A stretch of DNA of 64,000 bases, from NCBI RefSeq assembly GCF_022346885.1, contig NZ_JAKRNK010000007.1:223730-287729 (forward strand), read 5' to 3'. Source of the DNA: Paenibacillus sp. ACRRX (lineage in GTDB: Bacteria; Bacillota; Bacilli; Paenibacillales; Paenibacillaceae). This document shows positions 20,026 through 28,710 of the stretch, piece after piece; the stretch's first letter is position 1; each line of letters starts with the position of its first letter. The notes beneath the pieces were generated by a model. It was not told where the DNA came from and made no database searches. It worked only from the letters and a program-made list of their open reading frames with translations. A program made the position numbers and the translations under genes.

Positions 20026-20821
20026 CGTTTTGGCAGGACACATGACATTTTGGGTATCAACTTACATACCGTAGAGGTGAGACAATGCAGCCCAGGAGAT
20101 GGTTGCATGCTATGCTGTGCACTACATGTGGTTATAGAAGCTGCTACGAGATCCAATAATGTAAAGAATCAGTGTGCAGTACTTGCAGTGCTCCATGATT
20201 GTATTGTGTTACTCCGCATTACGTTAATTGTGTATTACATTATATCGTATTACGTTAATTGGACTACGTTACAAACGAGTACAGTCCATTACGCGAGCAT
20301 AGCGAGGCGAGTTTAATTTGACTGCCGTATTACAGGCAAGCTGCCGCATTGTTGTTTGCTTTGTAGCTTGGAATACTGTGTGCGTGTTACATCTTATATA
20401 GATATGGGTGTTGGAGTTTGTAAAATGGGATTGAAGCTTATGGAAGGGAAGGACAAATCAGGGGACTGCCTTGCAGCGTTCATATAGCTAAATACTTATA
20501 TCGGCCGTTACCCAATTCATTTGTTCTTGCTTAGTGGCATTTGTGGCATTACAAAACAATATCAAGGTAGAAGTACAGTACATAAAGCAGCCCCGCTGCG
20601 CAATTGAAATATGCACAACGGGGCTGCTATTATAATCCGATTGCGAACGTTTGATTTGTGGAACCATACGTTCAACCATTTTGGACATCCTTATGGAATA
20701 TAGATTGTTTTAGTGCAGTTTATGTCTCTTTATCTGTTTATTCTGCATTGTAAACTTTGCGCATCCACTTTCTTTGCACGTATTATGATTACGTGTTCTC
20801 TTTATATATGTGTGTATTTAA
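20026..20821. other. Intergenic region without a supported gene
   Basis: About 800 bp between convergent genes. It holds a direct repeat (ATTACGTTAATTG near 20219 and 20249) and one strong hairpin. The short open frames lack ribosome sites and have cysteine-rich, unlikely compositions, so I call none of them. Confidence 0.6.
20586..20628. terminator. GC-rich hairpin downstream of ald
   Basis: AGCAGCCCCG and CGGGGCTGCT form a perfect 10-bp stem. On the minus strand it is followed by TTTATG, so it could end ald transcripts, though about 200 bp after the stop; the T-run is weak. Confidence 0.5.
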
Positions 20822-21952
20822 TTAAGCGTGAGCAGGTGCTTTTTTTAGGGCATCCTGCGCCGTTACATAGTCATAACCAAGATCGCGAGCTACGGCTTCA
20901 TATGTTACAGAGCCAGAAGCTGTGTTGAGGCCAAGCATAAGTGCAGCGTTCTCCTCAAGCGCTTTGTGAACACCTTTGTTTGCTAATTGAAGCGCATAAG
21001 GGATCGTTACGTTCGTGAGTGCAATCGTAGATGTACGAGGCACTGCACCAGGCATGTTTGCTACGGCATAGTGTACAACACCGTGCTTCACATATGTTGG
21101 ATTGTCATGTGTCGTAATCCGATCCACTGTTTCGATGATACCACCTTGGTCGATAGCTACGTCAACGACTACAGAACCTGGTTTCATCGACTTAATCATA
21201 TCCTCAGTTACAAGCTTAGGTGCTTTAGCTCCTGGGATAAGCACCGCGCCGATGACAAGATCGGAATCCTGCACAGCTTCTGCGATGTTGAGCGGGTTGG
21301 ACATCAGCGTATGAACGCTCTTATCGAAGATATCGTCCAATTGACGAAGTCGATCTGGGTTCATATCCATAATCGTTACGTCTGCCCCTAGGCCTGCTGC
21401 AATTTTAGCAGCATTTGTTCCTACGACGCCACCACCGATTACAGTTACTTTGCCACGTTTTACCCCTGGTACGCCTCCAAGCAGAATACCCATTCCACCG
21501 TGCGGCTTCTCCAAGAATTGTGCTCCGATCTGAGCGGACATTCGTCCTGCAACTTCACTCATCGGTGTTAATAGTGGCAAAGTGCGGCCTACTTGTACTG
21601 TTTCATATGCAATGGCAGTTACGCCTTTATCGACAAGAGCTTTCGTTAATTCAGGCTCTGCTGCTAAGTGTAAATAAGTGAACAAGATCAGTCCTTCTCT
21701 GAAGTACCCGTACTCGGAAGACAATGGTTCTTTTACCTTTATTACCATTTCGGCTGCCCACGCATCTTTAGCTTCTGCGACAATCTCAGCGCCTACACGG
21801 ATATAATCTTCGTTTGTAAATCCGCTGCCAAGGCCTGCTTCATGCTCGACTAGAACAGTGTGTCCAGCTTTTTTAAAAGCCATTACACCAGCAGGAGTGA
21901 TTGCTACGCGATTTTCATTGTTTTTTATTTCTTTAGGTACGCCAATAATCAT
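20822..21952 (-). CDS. ald: Alanine dehydrogenase
   Basis: A 376-residue NAD-dependent enzyme that interconverts L-alanine and pyruvate plus ammonia, used in alanine catabolism and spore development. The start [20 protein letters not shown] is diagnostic; the catalytic Lys74 and His95 and the Rossmann motif [14 protein letters not shown] (near residue 172) are present, and the length equals that of the family. AAGGGGG lies 9 bp before the ATG. Upstream are the 13-bp element shared with the amino acid permease and a half cre-like palindrome (AGCGCTTACA on the minus strand). Confidence 0.97.
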   Translation of the reverse strand: MIIGVPKEIKNNENRVAITPAGVMAFKKAGHTVLVEHEAGLGSGFTNEDYIRVGAEIVAEAKDAWAAEMVIKVKEPLSSEYGYFREGLILFTYLHLAAEPELTKALVDKGVTAIAYETVQVGRTLPLLTPMSEVAGRMSAQIGAQFLEKPHGGMGILLGGVPGVKRGKVTVIGGGVVGTNAAKIAAGLGADVTIMDMNPDRLRQLDDIFDKSVHTLMSNPLNIAEAVQDSDLVIGAVLIPGAKAPKLVTEDMIKSMKPGSVVVDVAIDQGGIIETVDRITTHDNPTYVKHGVVHYAVANMPGAVPRTSTIALTNVTIPYALQLANKGVHKALEENAALMLGLNTASGSVTYEAVARDLGYDYVTAQDALKKAPAHA

Positions 21953-22114
21953 TGAGGTAAGCCCCCTTGTTCAAGTTAGGTTCATCAGTTGATGTACCAT
22001 CAGTATAACAATGTAAGCGCTTTATATCTTCGTTTAGATCTCTAAAATGTGTACCTCGTTTTTGTTCAAATTAACAAACTGCTTGTTCAATCCCATAAAT
22101 TAAACCCGCACTGC

Positions 22115-22127
22115 ACTTAAGGTGTCA
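22115..22127 (+). promoter_or_regulatory. 13-bp element upstream of ald
   Basis: Second copy of ACTTAAGGTGTCA, 163 bp before the ald start and in opposite orientation relative to that gene. Here it is half of an inverted repeat, TTAAGG with CCTTAA 13 bp further on. The PucR-type activator AdeR controls ald in B. subtilis; whether this is its site is untested. Confidence 0.35.
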
Positions 22128-22146
22128 TAAATACCCCTTAAACATA

Positions 22147-22192
22147 CATCAACCCAAGAGAGCACTTGATTAGAGCTCAGCTTGGGTTGATG
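22147..22192 (-). terminator. Hairpin between the DUF-less protein gene and ald
   Basis: CATCAACCCAAG and CTTGGGTTGATG form a perfect 12-bp stem 36 bp past the stop of the upstream minus-strand gene. The T-run is short, so termination strength is uncertain. Confidence 0.6.
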
Positions 22193-22228
22193 ATCGCAGC
22201 AAGCATTAACTTGCTTACGTATTCGTAT

Positions 22229-22705
22229 TTACTGCATAGGATCTGGAATGAGTCCTTGCTTTTTTAACTCACTGTTTGTTTGAATTTGTTTCATGTCATG
22301 GCCGAGCTGCTTCATTGCCGCCTCATCAGGAGCCATTGAATTCCATGTTTCCTCGATAGTAGTGGGCTCATCATCTGTATGATTGTGTTCCAGTCCGACG
22401 GTTAAAGACAACTGCACCAATAGCTCGCGCAGTTCTGTGTCTGCTTTGGCTTGGAGTTGGCTAGGCACTGTGCTTAGCCCTGAGAAACTGGCTAATTTCG
22501 CATTGACCTGTAATTGCCCGTCAGGAAGCCGCTGCGCTGGTACTTTGTACATGTGAGTGGCGCGCTCGCTGTTGGCATGTGGGTCCATCCAACCGAGCAC
22601 AAATATTTCTTGCTCTGCACAGCATATGCCTGTATAGCCTTGTTGCAGAAACGCATGACGTACCGTATCGGCAGGGGCAGTAACAACAGCTGAGGCGTTC
22701 ATCAT
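22229..22705 (-). CDS. Hypothetical protein, 158 residues
   Basis: I do not recognise this protein. It is soluble, without signal peptide or membrane segment. The first half (to about residue 95) looks like a mixed alpha/beta domain; the C-terminal stretch SELKKQGLIPDPMQ, preceded by acidic residues, resembles the short SHOCT-like tails that end many bacterial oligomerising proteins. GGGGGAT precedes the ATG pair. It lies 15 bp downstream of the YtxH gene and is probably cotranscribed with it. Confidence 0.7.
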   Translation of the reverse strand: MMNASAVVTAPADTVRHAFLQQGYTGICCAEQEIFVLGWMDPHANSERATHMYKVPAQRLPDGQLQVNAKLASFSGLSTVPSQLQAKADTELRELLVQLSLTVGLEHNHTDDEPTTIEETWNSMAPDEAAMKQLGHDMKQIQTNSELKKQGLIPDPMQ

Positions 22706-22720
22706 ATGTATCCCCCAGGT

Positions 22721-23113
22721 CTAGTCTTTCTTCAATTGTTCAACAACTTCTTCTGCGATGTCAGCAGATGCTTCCTTGACTTGATTTGCAGCATCAATGG
22801 TCACATCTTTCACTTGTGTAACAATATTGGAGGATGCTTCTTTTACGCCCGATACAACAGCTTCTGCTTTGGCACCAACAGTCTTGACGGCAGTTGCTGC
22901 TTTAGAGCTAAGATCAATGGCCACTTCCTTAGTCTTGTCAGAAACATCGTGTGCTTTATCACTGATGTCAGAACGTAGTTCACGTCCTGATTTCGGCGCC
23001 AGCAGCAGGGCTGCCGCCGCGCCAATTAGTCCCCCAATGAGAACCCCTTTGGCAAAAGTGGAACATCCTCTTGTATCACATGTTTCATTTACGGAAGTTT
23101 GTTGTGTTGTCAT
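22721..23113 (-). CDS. YtxH-domain protein
   Basis: A 130-residue protein with the YtxH signature: one glycine-rich membrane segment (KGVLIGGLIGAAAALLLAP, about residues 22-40) followed by KSGRELRSDI, then a long Ala/Val/Lys helical tail with apolipoprotein-like repeats. The family contains general stress proteins of unknown biochemical role. The chosen ATG (MTTQQTS) follows AAAGGAG; 15 further upstream codons are unlikely to be translated. No sigma B promoter was found upstream. Confidence 0.87.
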   Translation of the reverse strand: MTTQQTSVNETCDTRGCSTFAKGVLIGGLIGAAAALLLAPKSGRELRSDISDKAHDVSDKTKEVAIDLSSKAATAVKTVGAKAEAVVSGVKEASSNIVTQVKDVTIDAANQVKEASADIAEEVVEQLKKD

Positions 23114-23226
23114 CTTGATTATCTCCTTTGTGTAACAGTAGTTAATGAACATATACACTTATTAGCGAACTTTGAATCATTATTATGATAACAAATGTGA
23201 CGTCGCATGACTATGAAGGAGGACAC

Positions 23227-23898
23227 TCATTTCTCTCGAGTCATCCATCCGAGTGCGTACATGCAAGCGATTAACCATATGCCGCCTGCAATAAATCCTG
23301 CTGACACATCCGTAATATAATGAACGCCCAAATATACACGGCTTAAACCAATTACAACAATGAGTAATACTCCTGCTACCCATATGTAGGTAGATGGTTT
23401 GCCTTCTGCCCTACAAATACGAACTATAATGTACGTCAGCATCCCATAGAACGCTGTTGAAACCATGGCATGTCCGCTTGGAAAGCTGTACCCAGTAGCT
23501 GCCACCCAATGCTCCCATTCAGGACGTGCACGCTGCAGCCATGCTTTCATCCCTTCATTTAGAAGATAGCTTCCTGTAAGAGCAATTAGCAGCGTAATTG
23601 CATGCATATACAGCCTTTTTCTAAAAGCAAACCATAGCGCAAGCAGAATCGCCAAGGGAATAATTATGTGGCTTGAAGCAAAATGGGTAAAAAATATAAC
23701 GATTTTGGTTATTAGTGGGCTTGACCATTGTCTTAGAAAATCAGTTACCGCGGTATCGACTCGATTAAAGTCGTTGCTCATTACGCCCTTAGTAATCCAG
23801 CCCAATCCCAGCAAGAGCGGGGGAACTAGGACAAGGCCCCATATGAGACTGACGGTATAATTAACTGCACGGCTTTTCATAGATGTTGACTTGGTCAT
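23227..23898 (-). CDS. PAP2-family membrane phosphatase
   Basis: A 223-residue polytopic protein with all three phosphatase motifs: K-x6-RP (KAWLQRARP), PSGH (YSFPSGHAM) and SR-x5-H-x3-D (SRVYLGVHYITD). Such enzymes remove phosphate from lipid pyrophosphates, for example undecaprenyl pyrophosphate in wall synthesis, or phosphatidylglycerol phosphate. The ATG used (MTKSTSMKS) follows AAAGGAG at a slightly long gap; an upstream in-frame ATG is less likely. It stands alone on the minus strand. Confidence 0.9.
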   Translation of the reverse strand: MTKSTSMKSRAVNYTVSLIWGLVLVPPLLLGLGWITKGVMSNDFNRVDTAVTDFLRQWSSPLITKIVIFFTHFASSHIIIPLAILLALWFAFRKRLYMHAITLLIALTGSYLLNEGMKAWLQRARPEWEHWVAATGYSFPSGHAMVSTAFYGMLTYIIVRICRAEGKPSTYIWVAGVLLIVVIGLSRVYLGVHYITDVSAGFIAGGIWLIACMYALGWMTREK

Positions 23899-24071
23899 GT
23901 TAAGCTTACACTCCTTTAATCTGTTTCTCCGCATCTTTGCCTCAAAACCATTGGTTAATTAACAAAGAGTTCAGAATGATTTAACTAATATGAAACTTAC
24001 GTTAGGAATTCGGTTCTGGTTTCGTTATAATTTACACATAAGTATCACTTGTTTATGAGGGAGAAATCGGC

Positions 24072-25073
24072 ATGAATGAACGATTAATTGAAGAAACCCG
24101 CAATAATTGGCTCGAATGTGAACATAGAGGGGCAATATGCGGAGTAGGCAAAGACGGTAACATTCGTTATGCGCTAGGGGACATGGAAAGCCCCCGCTTC
24201 TTGCGATCTGCTGGAAAGCCATTCCAAGCCATTCCAGTGGTCAAAAGCGGTACGCTAGAGCATTACGGACTGACGGATCGGGAATTGGCGTTAATGATGT
24301 CATCTCATCGGGGTGAATCTTTTCATATGGAGACGATGCATGCCATTATGGAAAGAAGCGGCTTGATCCAAAGTGAGCTCGTGTGCAATCCGTCTCTCCC
24401 TTTGCATGAACCTACAAAGGAAAATTGGCTGCGGGAGGGCGGCGATCGGGAACGGAGGTTCCATAATTGCGCTGGCAAGCACTTTGGCGTATTGTCATGG
24501 TGCCAACATGCAGGATATGACAAAGCATCTTATACCGATCCAGATCATCCCGCACAGCAGGAAATCACAGCAATCATCTGTGAACTTTCTGGAGTAACCG
24601 TCGAAGAGATGGGAGTGGGCACAGATGGATGTGGCTTTCCCGTATATGCGCTGCCTCTTCCGGCAATAGCGCAGGCATATTTACATTTAGCTTGTCCCGA
24701 ATTCATTAAGGATACAGCGACACGCCAAGCTGTTCAACGTATCCGGGATGCAATGATCAAGTATCCTCTACTTGTAGGGGGAACAGGACGGTTGGATTCC
24801 GTGCTGATGGAAGACACAAACATCGTAGCCAAAGGTGGTTTCAAGGGCATATTTGGTTTCGCGCTTCGTGAGGAGCAATTGGGATTTGCAATCAAGATTG
24901 CCGACGGATCAGATGAGGAATGTGCTTATGTAATAACCTCATTATTGGAGCAAATGGGCTATAAGACAACCGATACGATTCAACGTCTCAAAGAGGCATT
25001 CCCGTCCGCGATTATTAATGATCAAGGGGTTGTGGTAGGGGATCGCAGAGCTGTATTTCAATTTAACTTATAA
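24072..25073 (+). CDS. Asparaginase II family protein
   Basis: A 333-residue protein of the PF06089 asparaginase family, which is unrelated to the classical AnsA/AnsB enzymes. Family features include ALGDMESPRFLRSAGKPFQA near residue 36, MSSHRGESFHMETM near 77 and GTDGCGFPVYALPL near 185. Predicted to hydrolyse L-asparagine to aspartate and ammonia in the cytoplasm, though few members are tested. GAGGGAG precedes the ATG. The cutC gene follows 31 bp later, so the two are probably one unit. Confidence 0.9.
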   Translation: MNERLIEETRNNWLECEHRGAICGVGKDGNIRYALGDMESPRFLRSAGKPFQAIPVVKSGTLEHYGLTDRELALMMSSHRGESFHMETMHAIMERSGLIQSELVCNPSLPLHEPTKENWLREGGDRERRFHNCAGKHFGVLSWCQHAGYDKASYTDPDHPAQQEITAIICELSGVTVEEMGVGTDGCGFPVYALPLPAIAQAYLHLACPEFIKDTATRQAVQRIRDAMIKYPLLVGGTGRLDSVLMEDTNIVAKGGFKGIFGFALREEQLGFAIKIADGSDEECAYVITSLLEQMGYKTTDTIQRLKEAFPSAIINDQGVVVGDRRAVFQFNL

Positions 25074-25104
25074 CGATAAATGCAAATAGGGGAGGAAATA
25101 AAAG

Positions 25105-25821
25105 ATGAAGCCTTATCAATCCCGCATTCATTTAGAAGTTATTGCAACAACGTTAAGCGATGTCCGTGCAGCACAGGACAGCGGGGCGGACCGGATTGAA
25201 CTAATTACGGCAATAGCAGAAGGCGGTCTTACACCTAGTCTTGCGTTAGTAGAGCAAGCTGTACAGTTATCCACCATTCCTGTTCGTGTTATGGTGAGAC
25301 CTCATGCAAGATCATTTGTGTATGATGCTGATGATTGTGAAACGATCCTAAAAGACATCGAACATATACGTGCAGTGGGAGCAGAAGCGATCGTGTTCGG
25401 GGCTCTAACGGAGATCGGACAGATTGATGAGCATCTGTTGAAGCAAGTTATCGCTGCTGCAGGCGCGATGAAATTAACTTTTCATCGCGCGATAGACGAA
25501 GCAAGCGACATCATGGAGGCTTTAGCTGTAATTAAACGTCATCCCTCCATTACCGACATCCTGACTTCTGGCGGGGCTCCAACGGCGCCAGAAGGTATCC
25601 ATATGATTGAGCAGATGCACTTTGAATCCATAGAAACAGGTCTGCATATTATGGCTGGAGCGGGATTGACCTTGGATAATATCGCTGTCTTTACAGCTAA
25701 TACGAAGATAACTCACGTTCACGTTGGATCAACCGTGAGGCAAGCGGGTAAGGCGTTAATGCCGCTTGATCCCGCACGAGTCAAAATGATGCGGACGGAG
25801 CTTGACCGGGTAATTAGTTAA
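25105..25821 (+). CDS. cutC: Copper homeostasis protein CutC family
   Basis: A 238-residue TIM-barrel protein. It begins LEVIATTLSDVRAAQDSGADRIEL and contains VMVRPHARSFVYD, GALTEIGQID and LTFHRAIDEA, all typical of CutC. The role in copper tolerance is based on E. coli genetics and has been questioned, so the biochemical function is uncertain. AGGGGAGG precedes the ATG. Confidence 0.93.
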   Translation: MKPYQSRIHLEVIATTLSDVRAAQDSGADRIELITAIAEGGLTPSLALVEQAVQLSTIPVRVMVRPHARSFVYDADDCETILKDIEHIRAVGAEAIVFGALTEIGQIDEHLLKQVIAAAGAMKLTFHRAIDEASDIMEALAVIKRHPSITDILTSGGAPTAPEGIHMIEQMHFESIETGLHIMAGAGLTLDNIAVFTANTKITHVHVGSTVRQAGKALMPLDPARVKMMRTELDRVIS

Positions 25822-25886
25822 CATTAAGATTCGATGTGTTTGATTTATGGATGATACGACGCTTTACAGGAAAAGCAAGGAATAGC

Positions 25887-25940
25887 AATGCCCTGATCTC
25901 CTCTTATCGTTTGTCACGACAAGTAGGAAGTCAGGGCATT
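25887..25940. terminator. Hairpin between convergent cutC and DUF1128 genes
   Basis: AATGCCCTGA and TCAGGGCATT form a perfect 10-bp stem with a long loop. T-tracts on both sides are poor. Confidence 0.6.
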
Positions 25941-25965
25941 ATTCATGATTAGGAGGAGTATCAGA

Positions 25966-26190
25966 TTAGGAACGGCGAAGTTTGCCTAACTCTGAGACGA
26001 GTGCTTCCATCTCGCTGATGCTAAAATTGGATTTGCTCATAACAATCTCATGAATGTCTTTAATATCCTCATATTGTTCAACGGAAAATGCGGATGCTTG
26101 CATAGCAGCGGCGGTAGCCATCTTCAAGCGTCCCTTTATGTCTTCGATCATGGCTTCAACCTGTGCCTGTGGATTATCTGCGTGGCTCAT
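25966..26190 (-). CDS. yfkK: DUF1128 family protein (YfkK-like)
   Basis: A 74-residue helical protein matching DUF1128 by length and by the motifs MIEDIKGRLKMA, YEDIKDIHEIVMSKSNFS and ISEMEALVSELGKLR. The family is found in Bacillales and has no known function. AAAGGAGG lies 9 bp before the ATG. It converges with cutC and is divergent from yyaC. Confidence 0.85.
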   Translation of the reverse strand: MSHADNPQAQVEAMIEDIKGRLKMATAAAMQASAFSVEQYEDIKDIHEIVMSKSNFSISEMEALVSELGKLRRS

Positions 26191-26455
26191 TTCATCATAC
26201 CTCCTTTAATTCCACTTTCATTTCATCTTTTCAATCGGTTCGTCCGATATGCTGAACGTATTGTAACATGAGTTCCACGAAAACTAAACGCCTTTCAAGC
26301 AAGCATAAGGATCCTATTTAAGTAATAAGTTTCACGAGGGACCAAATCATCTTACACGGAACTTAACACGATGAACCCGTACCGAAATGATTTATGACGT
26401 AAGTATGCAGTGATGTGATGCTTAACCTGCTTGTTACAAATACCAAGGCAGTGGA

Positions 26456-26484
26456 GTGACAACGTACAGGACTTCAAGTACAAT
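26456..26484 (+). promoter_or_regulatory. Sigma A-like promoter of yyaC
   Basis: GTGACA and TACAAT are separated by 17 bp, about 40 bp before the gene. Nothing else supported is visible in the 330-bp gap. Confidence 0.45.
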
Positions 26485-26521
26485 AAGGCCAATATCTGCT
26501 TAGAGGAAATGGAGTGCATGT

Positions 26522-27067
26522 ATGCAGGAGCTTATCTTATCGGATACGATTAGCAGGCCCAAGCTGAAGAAGAGCAATCAGGAGCAGCTGCGGAGTTTCT
26601 TCCGACAAATTGCTGCGCAGTATTCTTTAGCACAATTAACCTTCGTCTGCATCGGAACAGATCGTTCAACGGGGGATGCATTGGGGCCAATTGTGGGCTT
26701 AGAATTAGTGCGACGTGGGTTTAACAATGTTATAGGCACGTTGGAGCTTCCCTGTGATGCTTCTAACCTGAAAGAGCGAATTGCTACCATTTCGGAAGAC
26801 AAGCTGGTTGTAGCGATAGATGCATGCCTAGGTCAGCCTGCAACAGTCGGGTATTATCTTGTGGGCAATCAGTCTCTTCAGCCCGCCCAATCTGTGGGCA
26901 AGGGCTTACCGGCAGTTGGTCATTACAGCGTGGCAGCAGTCGTTAACGAACATGGGCCCAAGCCTTATTGGACATTGCAGACGACTTCACTGCACACGGT
27001 GATGTTGATGGCGCAAGAGATTTCAGATGCCATATGCGCAGCATTTTGTGCCCCATTGCAGTCATAA
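26522..27067 (+). CDS. yyaC: Spore protease-like protein YyaC
   Basis: A 181-residue protein of the YyaC family (DUF1256), related in fold to the germination protease GPR. Motifs FVCIGTDRSTGDALGPIVG (about residue 40), GTLELPCDASNL and VVAIDACLGQP are intact. YyaC proteins are made in sporulating Bacillales, and their substrate is not established. A GAGGAAATGGAG stretch precedes the ATG. It marks the host as a spore former. Confidence 0.9.
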   Translation: MQELILSDTISRPKLKKSNQEQLRSFFRQIAAQYSLAQLTFVCIGTDRSTGDALGPIVGLELVRRGFNNVIGTLELPCDASNLKERIATISEDKLVVAIDACLGQPATVGYYLVGNQSLQPAQSVGKGLPAVGHYSVAAVVNEHGPKPYWTLQTTSLHTVMLMAQEISDAICAAFCAPLQS

Positions 27068-27119
27068 ATTTTAACTTCATTCCATAATATGAAGTTGTGG
27101 GCATAAGCCGGACCACAGC

Positions 27120-27148
27120 AAAAGAGCCGGATGTGGGGCATCCGACTC
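27120..27148 (-). terminator. Terminator after the small toxin-like gene
   Basis: On the minus strand, GAGTCGGATG and CATCCGGCTC close a 5-base loop and are followed by TTTT. It lies 49 bp past the stop of the 30-residue ORF. Confidence 0.7.
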
Positions 27149-27196
27149 CTGACGATACACCGGTTATTCTGTGCGATCCGTTCCGCAAGGAGCGGA

Positions 27197-27289
27197 TTAC
27201 TTTTTACGACGTTCATTTAATTGAATGATGAGTTGAATCAGACCAATCATAAACATACAAGAGCCTAAGAACAGTTCGATATCCTTCAT
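27197..27289 (-). CDS. Putative holin-like small toxin, 30 residues
   Basis: The reading frame encodes MKDIELFLGSCMF followed by MIGLIQLIIQL and a basic end NERRKK. One hydrophobic helix with a charged tail is the plan of the holin-like type I toxins of Bacillales (the TxpA/BsrG and Hol-Tox groups). AAAGGGGG lies 8 bp before the ATG, an unusually strong site for so short a gene, and a terminator follows. In type I systems an antisense RNA from the opposite strand overlaps the toxin's 3' end; I cannot confirm its promoter here. In-frame ATG and GTG codons just upstream could add two residues. Confidence 0.65.
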   Translation of the reverse strand: MKDIELFLGSCMFMIGLIQLIIQLNERRKK

Positions 27290-27524
27290 CACCATCACCC
27301 CCTTTCAATTTAGGGAGACATTAAGATGAGTGGACCACTGTTGGAATGAATAAGCAGCGTTTCAACTAAATCATGCCTGTGTAATATAGTGTATATCTAT
27401 GAGCGGACGGCGGTTGATAGAATCGTTCGCTGTGCAAAATGTGAAATTTTTTTGTGCATTTTATACAGAAGGCATAAATCCGATTAAAAGGGCATAACAC
27501 GATGAAGCAAAGCGAGGGGTTACG

Positions 27525-28328
27525 ATGGCAAAAATTCAACTAACAGACAGATTCCACATGGAAGTAAAAGAACAAGGTGCAGGAGTCCCCATTGTGCTGC
27601 TGCATGGTTATTGCGGCAGTTCCGACTATTGGCATTCTGTTGTGCCGCTGCTTAGTGAGCGATATCATGTGATTACACCGGACCTACGCGGTCATGGTAA
27701 GACTCAGGCGCCTAATGGGGCCTACACAATTGAGCAGATGGCCGATGATATTCTTCAAATGGCAGACAAGCTTCATTTGGATCGATTTATATTGTTAGGA
27801 CATTCGCTTGGCGGGTATATTGCATTGTCATTTGCTCAACGATTCAGTGAGCGTTTGCTTGGCTTTGGCCTGATCCATTCAACAGGGTATGCGGATTCTG
27901 ATGAGGCAAGGCAGGGCCGCTTGAAGGCGGTTGAAGATATTCAGGCTCATGGAATTGTGCCTTTTATCGATCAATTGATTCCATCTTTGTTTAATCCGAA
28001 CAAGTTGGAACAATTAGAAGATGAAGTTCGGCTTGCAAAGGCTATCGGGTACCATACACCGCCTCAAGGCGCGATTGGAGCGGCGTTAGCGATGCGTGAG
28101 CGTGAAGATCGTACGGCTGTGATGGCTGCAACTAAGCTTCCGCTGCTGCTTGTGGCTGGCAGAATGGACCAGAAGGTGCGGCCTGACCGGTTGTTTACGA
28201 CGGAGGGCAGTAACGTGACACAAGCAGTCATCGAAACTGCTGGCCATATGGGGATGATGGAAACACCAGAAGAAGTAAATGAGATAGTATCTTCTTTCGT
28301 TCACGAAATTACGAATATGGAAACATAA
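27525..28328 (+). CDS. Alpha/beta hydrolase
   Basis: A 267-residue soluble hydrolase. The oxyanion region is VLLHGYCGSSDYW, the nucleophile elbow is LGHSLGG (Ser near residue 97), the acid follows LLVAGRMDQKV and the catalytic His is in ETAGHMGMME. It resembles the MhpC/BioH-like esterase branch, but the substrate is unknown. GCGAGGGG precedes the ATG. A terminator follows directly, so it is probably a single-gene unit. Confidence 0.9.
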   Translation: MAKIQLTDRFHMEVKEQGAGVPIVLLHGYCGSSDYWHSVVPLLSERYHVITPDLRGHGKTQAPNGAYTIEQMADDILQMADKLHLDRFILLGHSLGGYIALSFAQRFSERLLGFGLIHSTGYADSDEARQGRLKAVEDIQAHGIVPFIDQLIPSLFNPNKLEQLEDEVRLAKAIGYHTPPQGAIGAALAMREREDRTAVMAATKLPLLLVAGRMDQKVRPDRLFTTEGSNVTQAVIETAGHMGMMETPEEVNEIVSSFVHEITNMET

Positions 28329-28336
28329 ACGAGTCC

Positions 28337-28369
28337 AAAGCGCCTTCTATTGTAGGGGGTGCTTTTTTT
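28337..28369 (+). terminator. Terminator after the hydrolase
   Basis: AAAGCGCC and GGGTGCTTT form an imperfect stem with a seven-T run. Confidence 0.75.
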
Positions 28370-28372
28370 CGG

Positions 28373-28408
28373 TATAATCGGCATTATATTTAGATAAACT
28401 TCTAAATA
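28373..28408 (+). promoter_or_regulatory. Promoter -10 and operator of the ArsR-type regulator
   Basis: TATAAT at 28373-28378 is followed by TATTTAGA (28387-28394), a 6-bp spacer and TCTAAATA (28401-28408). The perfect 8-bp arms just after the -10 would let a dimeric repressor block transcription, so the ArsR-type gene is probably autoregulated. Confidence 0.6.
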
Positions 28409-28433
28409 AGAGGATACTATGATGGAGGAAGAA

Positions 28434-28709
28434 ATGAACGATGCGTTTAAAGCATTGGCAGACCCGACGAGACGCCAGATTATAACACTGCTGAAAGAGC
28501 GTGATATGACCGCGGGCAATATAGCTGCCCAATTTAATATATCCAAGCCTAGCATCTCACATCATCTAAATGCGTTGAAACAAGCCCAACTGATTGTAGA
28601 TGAACGGAGAGGACAGCATATCTGGTATTCGCTGAATACGATGGTATTGCAGGAGGCTCTTGGCTGGCTCCTTGATGTGATTCAGTTTCAACATGACAAG
28701 GAGGGATAA
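28434..28709 (+). CDS. ArsR/SdpR-family transcriptional repressor
   Basis: A 91-residue winged-helix repressor. MNDAFKALADPTRRQIITLL and SKPSISHHLNALKQAQLI closely resemble B. subtilis SdpR, and no metal-binding cysteines are present, so it is more likely SdpR-like than metal-sensing. This ATG follows GGAGGAAG; another in-frame ATG 15 bp earlier follows GAGGAT, and either could be used. SdpR is normally paired with the immunity/signal protein SdpI, which is missing here. Confidence 0.88.
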   Translation: MNDAFKALADPTRRQIITLLKERDMTAGNIAAQFNISKPSISHHLNALKQAQLIVDERRGQHIWYSLNTMVLQEALGWLLDVIQFQHDKEG

Positions 28710-28710
28710 G

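Noticed and set aside
20044..20054. GTTTTG ... GGGTAT near 20028-20054 as a second sigma B promoter
   Set aside because: The spacer is 19 bp, too long, and no gene follows.
20050..20316. 88-codon plus-strand open frame after the amino acid permease
   Set aside because: No ribosome site, cysteine-rich improbable composition and overlap with an AT-rich repeat; not supported as a gene.
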